From: Limonium bicolor
Lineage: Eukaryota > Streptophyta > Magnoliopsida > Caryophyllales > Plumbaginaceae
NCBI GenBank assembly: GCA_023374045.1
Contig: CM041777.1
Location: 108,713,588-108,777,587, forward strand
DNA: 64,000 bases
Direction of reading: 5' to 3'
Part shown: one piece after another, positions 1 through 10,661 of the stretch
How the letters are laid out: the number at the start of each line of letters is the position of its first letter
How positions within the stretch are numbered: the first letter of the stretch is position 1
The notes under the pieces: model-generated
The model's database searches: none
What the model was told of the DNA's origin: nothing
Seen by the model: only the letters and a program-made list of their open reading frames with translations
Made by a program: the position numbers and the translations under genes

Positions 1-156
1 CTCACACACTACTTCTTTCTTTTAAAAGGGCCCTTCCACTACCACACTCATAACATTGTTTCCACTTTCTTGGTATTCATTCATCTCTACACGCTTAAAT
101 CAAAATACTCTCCCACACACTCAAAGCAAAAAGGGCCAGACTACTAGTAAGATCAT

Positions 157-654
157 ATGATGGCGGCGAAACAATCCACAACTCTTGTCGTCATCGTCAC
201 CGCTTTTCTTCTTCTTTTTCTCCTTCAACCCTATCTCTCCCGCGCGACCAGACCCCACGGCCACCACCACCACAACAACAACCACCGCGGTGGCAACAAC
301 TACCCCGGAGGAGGTGGGGCTGGATACGGCGGAATACCTGGGTTTGGCGGTTCAGGTATACCGGGATTTGACGGGAGTGGCGGGTATCCTGGTGGGTTTC
401 CTGGTGGATTCCCTGGAGAAGGAAGTGGTGGGTATGGTGAGGGTTATGGTGGACCAAAAGGTGGGTATTCACGTGGTGGTGTGATTAGGCCCACTGTTGT
501 TTGTAAAGAAATGGGCCCTTGTTATATGAAGAAGCTGAGATGTCCTGCCAAGTGTTTCTCCTCATACCATAGGTCTGGGAAAGGATATGGTGAAGGTGGT
601 GGTGGTGGTGGATGTACCATCGATTGTAAGAAGAGTTGCATAGCTTACTGCTAA
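157..654 (+). CDS. secreted glycine-rich protein with eight-cysteine C-terminal tail
   Basis: Single-exon 165-residue protein; ATG at 157 (a second ATG follows at 160, so the exact start is open by one codon). Residues about 8-30 are a strong hydrophobic signal peptide (VVIVTAFLLLFLLQPYL), followed by a His/Asn-rich stretch (about 34-46) and a Gly-rich region to about 108 with repeated GGFPGGFPG / GSGGYGEGYGG units. The last 50 residues hold eight cysteines, with VVCKEMGPCYMKK, LRCPAKCFSSY and the terminal CTIDCKKSCIAYC. Short plant glycine-rich proteins of this layout are known and usually assigned to the cell wall or apoplast; that location is inferred here from the signal peptide. The leader from about 1 to 156 is CT/CA-rich like a plant 5' UTR. 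Downstream there is a tatc-rich run (670-697) and an AATAAA at 966-971. Two overlapping frames across the Gly-rich part are shadows. Confidence 0.9.
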   Translation: MMAAKQSTTLVVIVTAFLLLFLLQPYLSRATRPHGHHHHNNNHRGGNNYPGGGGAGYGGIPGFGGSGIPGFDGSGGYPGGFPGGFPGEGSGGYGEGYGGPKGGYSRGGVIRPTVVCKEMGPCYMKKLRCPAKCFSSYHRSGKGYGEGGGGGGCTIDCKKSCIAYC

Positions 655-2322
655 AACACTTTAAAAAAATCTATATCTATATCTATCTATCTATAATACG
701 TGTTATTATTATCAGTTTCTTGTTTTGATGCATATGCTAGACTTTGGGAGTAGTCGTATAAAGTTATTATATGGTGGTATGGTATGGACTTGTAAATATG
801 TTATATATAGTATGGGTATTAAAGTTTTATGTATGATCACTGTTATTAGTCGTACACTAGTTAACTATCGATATATATATATACTATTATGTAGTTGCTG
901 GCTGTACTTGACTGACAGTGTTAATTTTGCTTTTAAATGATATGTCGCGCCATGATGTTGTGTTTAATAAATATGCTCCCTATATCTATATATGCGGAAT
1001 AAAACTGCTGCGCTGCTTTATGTTGTGTATAACTAAGTTTTTTTGACACATTTAATACCATTAATTAGAAAAATAAAAAATAGAGACACAACCCTCAATT
1101 TTATTTTATTTTTACTTTTGAGTGGACAAACTAAATATTAGTAATATTTTTTATATATATAATTGATGGCATAAAGCTAGGAAAACTCGTGGTACTGGTA
1201 CCCAAAGTTGGGACAAAATCATATACAGAAAATCAATACCTCTTGCGACCAAAAAAAAAAGAAAATGAATACCTCTCAACCACCTGTTTTTCCCTTAATA
1301 TGCATGGGTACATCTTGCTCTTGCTCCCACTACATGCAATTCTTGTTTATTTAATAAGCCCAATAAATAGTGCCTATCCTTGTATGTAGCCAGCTAGTTT
1401 GCCTTGTCCACCACTGGCCGAGGACTAGTTCTTTGTTAAATGCGCTATGACTTTGGTTACTTAATACTACTTCTTTCTATTCAAATATACGGACAGATAT
1501 TTTGAATAGGCTAAGTATACTCAGGTCAGGTGCTAGATTGGAATTTGATTATCCTTATTACTCGAACATCTCCTGGTGTCGTCCATTGACTATTACGTTA
1601 ACAGGCGTATTAATTATTATCTAGATTCTAGACCCACTTTGACTTTGTGCCATAAATCAAATCATGGTGCCTATTCTGTAATAGTGGCTCGTATAGACGG
1701 ATAAGATCTGAAAATCTTAATTTTACTATTAGATTAATAGATTAAAAGTTTCTGGAACGACCAATACTCGTCTACTGAGCTAAAACTAGCTAGCAAAAGT
1801 GGTAAGTAACATCATCACTAGTTAAAACGGTCAGGCGATTTCCTTACCGACTTATAAGTATCGCTTTCATGAATTTAGGAACCTCAGTACTGCTATGTAA
1901 GCTGGGCAACCAGCCAATTATCAAAAAAAAAAAGGGAGTTGGGAAATGCAGATTTGAAAGGTTGTAGGTTAACCACTCTTAGTAAGGAGGATCAGAGGGT
2001 TATTAAGCAGACACATTTTAGTACTTTTGTTTATGTGTCCCAATCACAGGAAGTTCCCATCTGCCATCGTTATGGTGATCGTCTACCTTTGGTTTTCCCA
2101 TAAAACATAATTGCTTGAGTAGAAAAACCTTGGGATAAAGATCAGGATATTAGCTATGGTGATACAAGTCTCCTTATTATTCTTTGCACAATCTGGTGTG
2201 GATTTGCTAGTACTTATCGTTCCCTGATTCAGTTTAAAAGTGTTGGTTTTAGGAAGCTCTGTATGTATTGAAGACGGTGTCTAAGTGTCTCACATATACT
2301 TCCTTGGGAGCCTTTTACTATC
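655..2322. other. intergenic region, AT-rich
   Basis: Contains the presumed 3' UTR of the glycine-rich gene with an AATAAA hexamer at 966-971, then AT-rich DNA without a convincing exon. Short open frames here have no recognisable domain. About 1970-2322 may be degraded 5' sequence of the adjoining LINE but carries no readable motif. Confidence 0.5.
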
Positions 2323-4212
2323 ATGGAAGGTATGCTTTCTAAGTGGGTCAACCTCAAGATTCACCCAACAGAACTAGGAGAATTGCTTCATCAAGATCCT
2401 TACAGTCAAGAAATCTCTAGTGCTCTATTTGGAAAAGTCTGGCATCCTAGTAGGATATCAGCTAAAGCTCTTCAAAACTTCTTAGTTCATATATGGAAGC
2501 CTAAAGGCTCATTTAAAGTAAGTGAGATGGGGTATAACATAATTACTTTCCTATGTACTTCTAGAAGTGATATGAGAAACATCCTTACTAACGGTCCCTG
2601 GCATTTTCACAATAGACTCTTGGTGATCATGCCTATAGATCCTTCTAAGCATATAGATGAACATGATCCTAGGAAAATTAACATCTGAGCTGGTATCCAT
2701 AATCTCCCGATGATGTTTTTCAACAAAGCTTTGGCTATTAACTTAGGGAACAAGCTAGGAGACTTTGTTAGTTGTGCTGATAAGTTTAGCCCTCTTTCGG
2801 TAAACTTTCTCAAAGTTAGGGTGGAGATTAATATTACTAAACCTCTTCGTAGAGTTTTGCTGATAAATGATGGGCATAAGGATCGTGTTGCAGAATTTCC
2901 TATTAGAATCATCCTTATTTTTGCTTCAAATGGGGTAGAATTGATTATATGTAGGTGGAATGTGGTAGACAGATATGGTGTGTGGCTGAGAGCAGAATAT
3001 TAAGGATCGATGGCATCCCTCTTTGAAGATTTTCTGATGAATAAGAATCTTAGACATATGGGATCTCTTGATGCTGGAAGAGGTATTAAGCTTCTGAACC
3101 TTCATGTTGATAAGTCGGATAAAGAGGTTTCTGGCAATAAGAAAACTTTTAATCAGTTTTTCCATATTCAAGGTGAAGGTGATAGTTCAATGGATACTGA
3201 GATTGGTAAAGGAAAAGATGTCACTGGTATTATTTATGATATGGGATTTCTAGGGGGAGAGACTTCAGTTGCTCAGAAAGAAGTTCAGGATTTTATCCAA
3301 AACGATTTAGACAGTATGTTTCCTAGTGACAACAGTGGTCTTGAAACTTTCTCTAAAGGCTCCTTTTTGCTGTTATGATGAAAAACAGTTGCAAGAGGAA
3401 AGTTTTAGAGGTCCAGATGTTCCTCCAGGTTTTGAGCAGATGAAGATGTCCAGAGAAGATGTTAGTAAAAGGGATTTTTATCAAGCCTTTGACCGGGGTT
3501 CAGCTCTGGAAACCTTAGTGCTCATAAGCCTAAAAAAGCAAAAGCTAATTCTTGTTCTCAAGCTGATATAGACATGTCAATTGCACAGATTATGCAAGAG
3601 GCGGACTCTAAAGGAAAAGCTAAATCAGGGCATGGGCAAATTGGTAAAGCTGATAGTCTCTCTATTGATAAGTTTATTCTTAGGGAAAGAAAGGGTAAAA
3701 CATTCATTCAGGAATGAATGAAAAAAGTTAACTCTGAAAATCAAAAATAGGAAGAGTGTGATTCTTAAGTCTCTAGTGGTTAAACCTTTTGAGATAGAAG
3801 AAAAGGCCAAGGACTCTCAAGATGAAACTTGGACTCTGTCTCAGGCAGACCTTGCTAAGCCACAAGGCTGCCAAGACAAATGATGTGATATATTAGTTTT
3901 AACTGTCAAGGGTTGGGTCGCCCTCGGGCAGTAATTTAGGTGCGAGATCTTATTAGGTCTAAAGCCCAAAGATAGTTTTTCTAATGGAGACTCATAGGTT
4001 TGTTGAAGAGATGAATCTTATAAGCAAAAGCTTTAAAGGTTATGAGATTTTTGTGTCCCCTAGTGTCGGTAGAAGTGGCGTTTGCCTCTTCTTTGGAAGA
4101 CTGGGATTAATATCACTGTCTTTAATCATTCTAAACATCATATTGCTGCGAATGTGGTTTTCCTGGAGGGTTGAAGTTCCATTTCATAGGTTTCTATGGG
4201 TGGCTTGATAGT
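2323..4212 (+). pseudogene. LINE (L1-type) relic: ORF1 DUF4283 region and start of endonuclease
   Basis: Broken non-LTR retrotransposon. The segment 2323-2688 reads like DUF4283 of plant LINE ORF1 (LTNGPWHFHNRLLVIM). It is followed in another frame by the family's RVEINITKPLRRVLL block (about 2818-2862). Further fragments to about 3860 keep a charged ORF1 tail. At about 3886 the endonuclease begins with ISFNCQGLGRPRA, then FLMETHRFVEEM and a GLKFHFIGFYGWLD-like end near 4205, where homology stops abruptly. At least three in-frame stops and several frame changes make it non-functional. Family: plant L1-clade LINE (DUF4283 plus AP-endonuclease). The RT part is missing here; a compatible RT fragment lies at 41.8-42.8 kb, but a common origin is only a guess. 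Confidence 0.8.
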
Positions 4213-5042
4213 TAAATGAAATATTGTACGGGTAAAACCTAATACGACAAGTGTACCAGTCTATTGTAGTCAATTTTCTAAAGTATCCCTTCAGGTTATT
4301 GAACCAAAAGAGCAGGGTCTACTTTGAACTCTATCTTAATTAAACTAATAAAATATAGAAATAAAATAATAAGAAATTGAGGGTTTAATTTAAAAAAATA
4401 TAAACTAAAATAAAAAATAAAAATAATAAAAGGTGATCTTATTGACTAGCTAAACAGAGGGATCCTGGTTTACTACTTCTCTCTAGTTCTTCAGTTCCCC
4501 TTTCCTATGTGTTTTTCTTAATTCTAGATTGCAACCTCAGATCTAAATTAATCTAAAACCGGTCTCCCACAAGATAGATTCTTACTAACAATTACTAAAT
4601 CCTAACTCTCGTTACAAATTTGTTAATTAACTAGTAGCGTTCAAGATTCACCTGGTTTCTAGTCTACTAATCCCAAGGAAATGTCGTCTCAAGTTTCATT
4701 GGTAATATTCCTATAGTATATTGCACGTCGCAGTTCTCACTTGTAAGTGAACAAACTAAATCTCTCTAACAGTTGTACAGATCACCAGAGAAATATAAAC
4801 AAAGCAAGGAATAAAACTACAATCTGTATAGAATTATTTGTAAACATAAAAGGAAGAAAAAATCTCAAACTAGGAATCCATAATAAACCAGAATTCTAAC
4901 AACTACTCAAACATAGGAGACAAAGAAATAATAACAACGATAAAGAGATAAGAAAACATCATCTAATTGTCGTAGAACGATGATGAATCCAGTCTCTGTC
5001 TTCTGCTCCCATTTCCAAGTTGCTCTCTGATTTCTCTCTTTG
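4213..5042. other. unclassified dispersed-repeat-like sequence
   Basis: Begins exactly where the LINE endonuclease homology ends and stops where the next LINE begins. No coding potential. The opening (cgacaagtgtaccagtcta) and the text around 7590-7635 (ctaccccacacttagctttt) both resemble non-coding parts of plant LTR-type repeats, so this and 7511-8452 may be the two halves of one older element into which the second LINE and a MITE inserted. I found no TSD to prove this. Confidence 0.35.
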
Positions 5043-6870
5043 TTCGAATGCCCTCGCCGGCTATCACAAAGAGTAGCAAATATCTTTCAATGCCAAGTGG
5101 GTAGCCTACCAAGCACATACCTAGGTTTCCCCCTGGGAGCAAATGTAAGAAAATCAAGTACATGGCAACCGGTCATCCAAAAAGTCAAAACAAGGTTGGC
5201 AACATGGAAGGCTGCAAGCCTCTCAAAATCGGGTCGTGCAGTTCTTGTTAGATCTGTGCTTGAGTCTATTCCACTATACTATGCAAGTCTCTTTGTGATC
5301 CCATCTGTAGTAAGAAAGGAACTCACATCCATCCAGAGACAGTTCTTCTGGGGCAAGGAACAAGAAAATATTCCTCACACCTACCTCTTGGAAAAGAATG
5401 GTGAAGCCAAAGGATGAAGGAGGCCTGGGTTTTACAAACCTACAACTTAAAAACTTGGCCTTCCTAGCCAAGTGGCGGTGTAGCTATGCAACAAACTTCA
5501 AACCCCTATGGAAAAGAGTAGTACAATCAATATATCACATGAGGGATGGCTTGCACACAGGTGAATTGAATGGAAGGGCAGCTCGACGTAGGGGGCCATG
5601 GGCCTCGATTGTAAGAGCCACAACAAGAAACGCTCACCTTCAGTCACTCCTTGAAGAGAAGGTTCAAATTGCTCTGAATAATGGGCAGGATGCTCTGTTT
5701 TGGCATGACAACTGGACCAATGCTGGAGCGCTCCAAACCAGATTCCCCCGGTTGTATCACATAAGTTTGCAGCAACATTGTACAGTAGCCCAGATAGGAT
5801 TATGGGAAAATGATTGTTGGGAGTGGTGCTTCCAATGGCGTCGTAACCTATTTGCTTATGAGAAAGAAGTAGTTGCTCAAATGTATGAAGCACTAACCAG
5901 CACGCCATCATCTACACATGCCCCGGATGAGTGTGCATGGTCTTCTAGAGGTAAGTGTTCAATCACAAAGGAAATAACCTCTTCTTTTTATGCGGTGAAC
6001 ATGGAGACTTCTAATATCTGGCCTGAAGGTATAAACCAAATCTGGAAAGGTCTTTGTGAACCAAGAATAGGCATGACCCTTTGGTTTACCCTCATAAGGC
6101 GTTTAGTAACTCGGGAACTCCTCTTTGAGATAGATGTCATACCTTTGGGGCAAAGCTTGTGCCCATGGTGCAGGCGCGTAATGGAGGGCGTGGAGCATGT
6201 TTTGTTCCATTGCCCTAGGATTTCGAAAGTTTGGGCACTTATTTTGAGATGGTGGAATGTGTCTTTTCACTTCAAGGATCAAGTTGGGGAAATTTATAAG
6301 GATTGGTTTGCACCCCCTTTGACAAGTAAGGCAAAGAGGGTTTGGAAATCTACTTTTTGCTACTGTGTGTACTACATTTGGATGCAGCGTAATAGTGCAA
6401 TCTTCAAGGGTGAGGCATGTGATATTGAACGCATTGTGCTGCATACCAAGTTAGGTACCTGGAGATGGACAAAGGTTTGGTGGAGTGACCTCCCCTTACC
6501 TTGCAACTCTTTCATTGGAACTTCATCTCTAAAAGATTACTTGTAGAGTGTGGAATTGCCATCTCATGTTGTTTGTTTGTTTTTGCCGGGTTTTTTTTTG
6601 TAGAATGCGTAGCTGACTATGTTTAGTGTTGTGTGCACAATAAGTTTGTGCCTTGTTATGTTTCTTTCTGGTACGAGCATGTCCCATAAGGTGCTCTTGT
6701 TCCCTAGTTGGATCCCTAGGCTTGTACTTGGATGTGGGGGTACTCTTTTTCTCTTCTAAGCTTTTATCCCACCGGGTTTTACTTAAAAGGGTTTTAATGA
6801 GGCCCATAAATCCCATCCACATGGTTCTCCATGAATTGCTAAATAAAATGGCTTACAGCCTCAATTATCA
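5043..6870 (+). pseudogene. 5'-truncated LINE: RT C-terminal region and zf-RVT domain
   Basis: Plant LINE ORF2 C-terminal part. It starts in the RT thumb region (LPSTYLGFPLGANVRKS, about 5110-5150), passes the LIne-typical KVKTRLATWKAASLSKSGR block, then shifts frame at about 5385 into a 382-residue open frame ending at 6546. That frame holds PKDEGGLGFTNLQLKNLAFLAKW and a zinc-binding zf-RVT motif CPWCRRVMEGVEHVLFHCP (CX2CX8HX4C, about 6160-6215). One frameshift separates the two coding pieces; the 5' truncation is the usual outcome of LINE integration. The 3' UTR runs to about 6865 and gives way to an (AT)n stretch directly beside the Mutator-type element. Confidence 0.88.
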
Positions 6871-6899
6871 AAATATATATATATATATAATATAAATTA

Positions 6900-7501
6900 G
6901 GGAAAATTACAGTGCCCACCCATGAGGTATTGGGAAATTACAATGCCTACCCATGAGCTTTAGAAAATTACAATGCCCACCCATGAGGTAGTGAGAAAAT
7001 ACAATCCCCACCCATGTGCTTATTGAAATGAGTGTGAAAATGAAGATCTTATAAAATATTATATTGATGAACAACAATGTAAACCAATTTAAAAGAAACC
7101 CAAATTTACCTCGTGCAATGTTAGAGTGGGGAATAGAAGAAAAAATCACAAAAATTACTAGGAATTGCAATGCATTCACCGATTTATCATTGGTTTGCTT
7201 CTTTATTTATTCTTTTTAAGTATCTTTCATTTATTTGAATTCTAAGAGGTCATATAATGTAAATTTGGGGGTTCTTTCAAATTTTTTACCGTTTTCTAAG
7301 TTCTTATTTAAGGTAATTGTTGCTCTACATATTCAAATTCACCTCATTTAAATAAGTACATGGGTGGGCACTGCAATTTCTTAAAGCTCGGGTAGGGATT
7401 GTAATTTCTAATACCTCATGGGTGGAAATAGTAATTTCTAAAGCTCATGGGTGGGCATTGCAATTTATCAATACCTCATGGGTGGGCAATGTAATTTTCC
7501 C
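6900..7501. mobile_element. Mutator-type non-autonomous element with subrepeated terminal inverted repeats
   Basis: Termini read gggaaaattacagtgcccac (6900-) and, inverted, gggaaaattacattgcccac (from 7501). The flanks are tataaatta (6891-6899) and tataactta (7502-7510), a 9-bp TSD with one mismatch, the size made by Mutator-like transposases. Each TIR (about 140 bp) consists of four diverged copies of an about 33-bp unit built on caatgcccacccatgag. No transposase is encoded. The open frame on the minus strand across 6907-7179 is not a gene. Confidence 0.82.
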
Positions 7502-7510
7502 TATAACTTA

Positions 7511-8452
7511 ACATATAAGTAAGGGAATTTATCACATAATCTAGTAACATATTAGTCAATTAAGCATTAAAATATGGATTAATTCAACACTTATCAACTA
7601 CCCCACACTTAGCTTTTGCTTGTCCTCAAACAAATAAAGAATGTAACTACTTCAAACCAAAACACTGAACCCTAGGATCAACATAAGCGGAAGGAAAACA
7701 AGCAAAAGGGCAATTAGAAAACTCATTTTACTCTAAGCTATCAGTTTTCGTAATTAGTGAATAGAGAACAATTTTAATAAAAGCACGAGTAAACTAGACT
7801 ACAAAACTGATACACAAATTAGCTTAAGTCTTCCACCAATTTCACTACCAGTTGGACGACAAGGGGCAAGAAGTAATGTCGTATGCACAATACCTTTCAT
7901 TGCCACATACTCATAGCCTGTAACGATCCCCTTTCATTGCATTTAAACTTTTAAGCACTTTTACTTTCACATTTGAAATTCATAAACATTTAACATATTA
8001 AGCACACAAGGATCACATCTATTCCCCTAAACTTTTCTCTCCACCCTTGTAACAGCTTTGGGCCCACTTTCCCAGGTTACGCAGCCTTAGGAAGCTAGGT
8101 GATGAAGCGCCCTTAAAGACTTAATAACCCAGTAGACGAGGCCAAAGAAGACAGATACAGATGCCTCTAAACACATGGGGAATGTGTAGACCATTATGAA
8201 TGTGTCTCACTCTATCTTATGAGCAATATATTATTTTACCCGACGGAAGGCCAAGGAGACCACCGTAATTGGTAAAGTGGAGATTGAGAATAAATTATCA
8301 TTAAAATCAGTTCTCAGCTTCATCTTCAACCTAAAATCAGTAAAAAGATAATCAAACAAATATACTAGTCACGTGAACTCTTACCTTGTTGATGGCTACT
8401 TAATACATGGACAAATTTCAGGAAAAAAAATTAGTAGTTGGATTGGATATGA
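7511..8452. other. non-coding repeat-like region
   Basis: Contains a ctaccccacacttagctttt / gcttgtcctcaaac segment (about 7593-7630) of the kind found in non-coding plant retroelement DNA, followed by about 0.8 kb with no open frame of note. Possibly the second half of the repeat at 4213-5042. Confidence 0.35.
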
Positions 8453-8460
8453 AGTGGCAT

Positions 8461-9484
8461 TAGGGATGGCAATACCCATCATGTACCAGCTTCACCCGCC
8501 AACCTAATCCATGTGAAAACCTGAAATAAATGAGAATAAAAAGGGTGACAGGTGAAACGGGTGATGGGTCGGATACGGGTGACACTATTTTCACCCATCA
8601 CTCGACCCTCAACCTAAAATCCAACCCATTATTGAGTTACAGTCTACCGTAGAAAAACTCCTTAGACTTTATAAAGTAATTACAACTCTAACTGTAAATC
8701 AATGTGAGAGTCAGGCTAATGATTCCGGCACTAAACTACCTATCTCTCACATCAAATATGTTAAACGGAAGTCAGTTTACAATGCTTGTAAAAGCGTTAG
8801 TGGAAGACTTGTTTCAATATCGAGTAATGTTGCTGCATGGCAACAATTACACTTGTTAACTCAAGTCTATTATCCTTTAAACTAGGATTGACTTAGTGAG
8901 TCTCCATGTTTAAAATGAGGACTCATATTGTGTATATATGTGGGAGGTGAGAGTGTTAAGTTAGTCAACAATTGCATCCCACATTAAACTATTAGTTCAT
9001 AGGTTTGGATTTCCCACTTATAAATTACTCTTCTCCAACATTCAAGTATTAATACTACATGGCTTGGTCTACCTACACGGTTGACTAGCTTAGTTAAAAT
9101 ATGAAACACTTCACGTGTGATTTGTTTAGATTTGTCAAAAATAAACCCAAGTACCCACGATTTCTTGGACTCGGAAATGATATGGGAGGGGAGATAGATG
9201 TTAGATAGCATCTAACTCCCACATCAAAATTTTAGAACCAGGGAGTGAAGTACTTTATTATAAAGTTCTCGAACTTTGACAATCTAGTTAAAACATCAAA
9301 TATTTATATCTTTGAGATATACTTAACATATAATATAAAGTTCCTTTAACTTTCAAAACTAGTTCAAATTTTAATTTGTTATCAAGTCTGTTTTGGGTTT
9401 CACCCGTGATGGATGGTTAACGGGTGATGGATCAGATCAGATAAAAATTTTAAATCAGGTGATGGATGCGGGTGATGCCCCTTA
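8461..9484. mobile_element. hAT-type non-autonomous element with GGGTGATGG-rich ends
   Basis: Starts tagggatggcaatacccatc and ends (inverted) taaggggcatcacccgcatc; these are related but gapped TIRs. The flanks are agtggcat (8453-8460) and agtagcat (9485-9492), 7 of 8 matching, fitting the 8-bp TSD of hAT transposases. Both ends are packed with GGGTGATGG / CACCCATC type words on either strand, while the middle (about 8640-9380) is ordinary AT-rich DNA, perhaps a later insertion. No coding capacity. Confidence 0.62.
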
Positions 9485-9492
9485 AGTAGCAT

Positions 9493-10661
9493 CTATGTGT
9501 TGGACGAAAGAAAGAATTGATGTTTTGCTGATTGAAAGCTTAAGAGACGCTCGACAAAAAGATCGTAGGAGGGTGTTGAGTCTACTCAACTCAACTGCAC
9601 CGTTAGATGTTTAAATTACGTATAAAAGGTTGAACACTTCCCTTTTGTAAAGCTTGTAAAAATAAACCTCAAAATTTTGTTTGCGACAATTGATACTATA
9701 ATCATCAAAAGTTCACACCATATATTAATTTGTTGTCTTAAATAAAGTGGTGTTCATTTAAAACTCATTATCGCTCTTTCAGCCAATTACAAAAAAAAAA
9801 ATAATACTTTCAAATAACTCTCTAAATTTACGGTGTCGTGCTAAAAGGAATAGATCAAACCCTATTCGCCACATTTTTATGAAAATATTTCAACACGATA
9901 AATATTTTCAAAAAAATGTTTTTGATAAACAAGATGTCCTAAATGAAGAGAATGATTTTCTCAGGTTATTCGTCCCCATTCTTTGATTTCCAAACACTAG
10001 TATCAAAAAGGTCTTTCCTGGAGCACTTTTTTTTAACAGTCAAATCACATTGAGGGCATTATGAGCATGACATGAGCCAAACAACCTTTTTAGCTGCAAG
10101 TGTTAACACCTAATGTGAAATTGTAAATTTGTGAACTTCGGTAGGACATTTCTATATTTTGACATTCTTGAACTTCAAAGAAAACATGGTAACATTGCAC
10201 AACATTCCATTTTTTTCAGCAACATGTCCTTGAATCTAAAAAAAATTCAAAATTAGAAACGGAAACTGTAAATTACTAAATCATGCATAGAGCATTCCAA
10301 AATTGAGCCACTTTTCCTTCAACCAAAACATCAATACTTTGTATATTTTGTAGAGCAGAGAGCAAAATTACTATACACGCAGAGAAAGCCTCAAAATGGA
10401 ATGGAAAAGAAGAGAAGTGCAGGATCAAGACAAAATCAAACAAATTATTACAGGAGCGGCGAGGCGTGGAGAAAGTACGAATGAGATGAACGTAAAAAAA
10501 AAGAGAATAGATACAGAGATGAATGCAAAAATATGGAGCAGGGGAAGTAGTCAGTCAGGTAAAAAGCTTCGCCCTCTCTTTCAATGTCGGTCTTCAACTA
10601 GTAAGCTTCTTTTCTATACGCTGCTGCTGTTAACAACTGTTTCTGGTATTAGACAAGAGAT
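9493..10661. other. intergenic DNA and 3' flank of the DUF707 gene
   Basis: AT-rich; the last few hundred bases before 10662 are the presumed 3' UTR and terminator region of the minus-strand DUF707 gene. The open frame at 10396-10698 (+) overlaps the last exon antisense and has no recognisable domain. Nothing else is supported. Confidence 0.45.

Noticed and set aside
185..484. Second protein overlapping the glycine-rich gene, and its antisense frame
   Set aside because: Both are frame shadows of the GGN-rich coding sequence, without domains.
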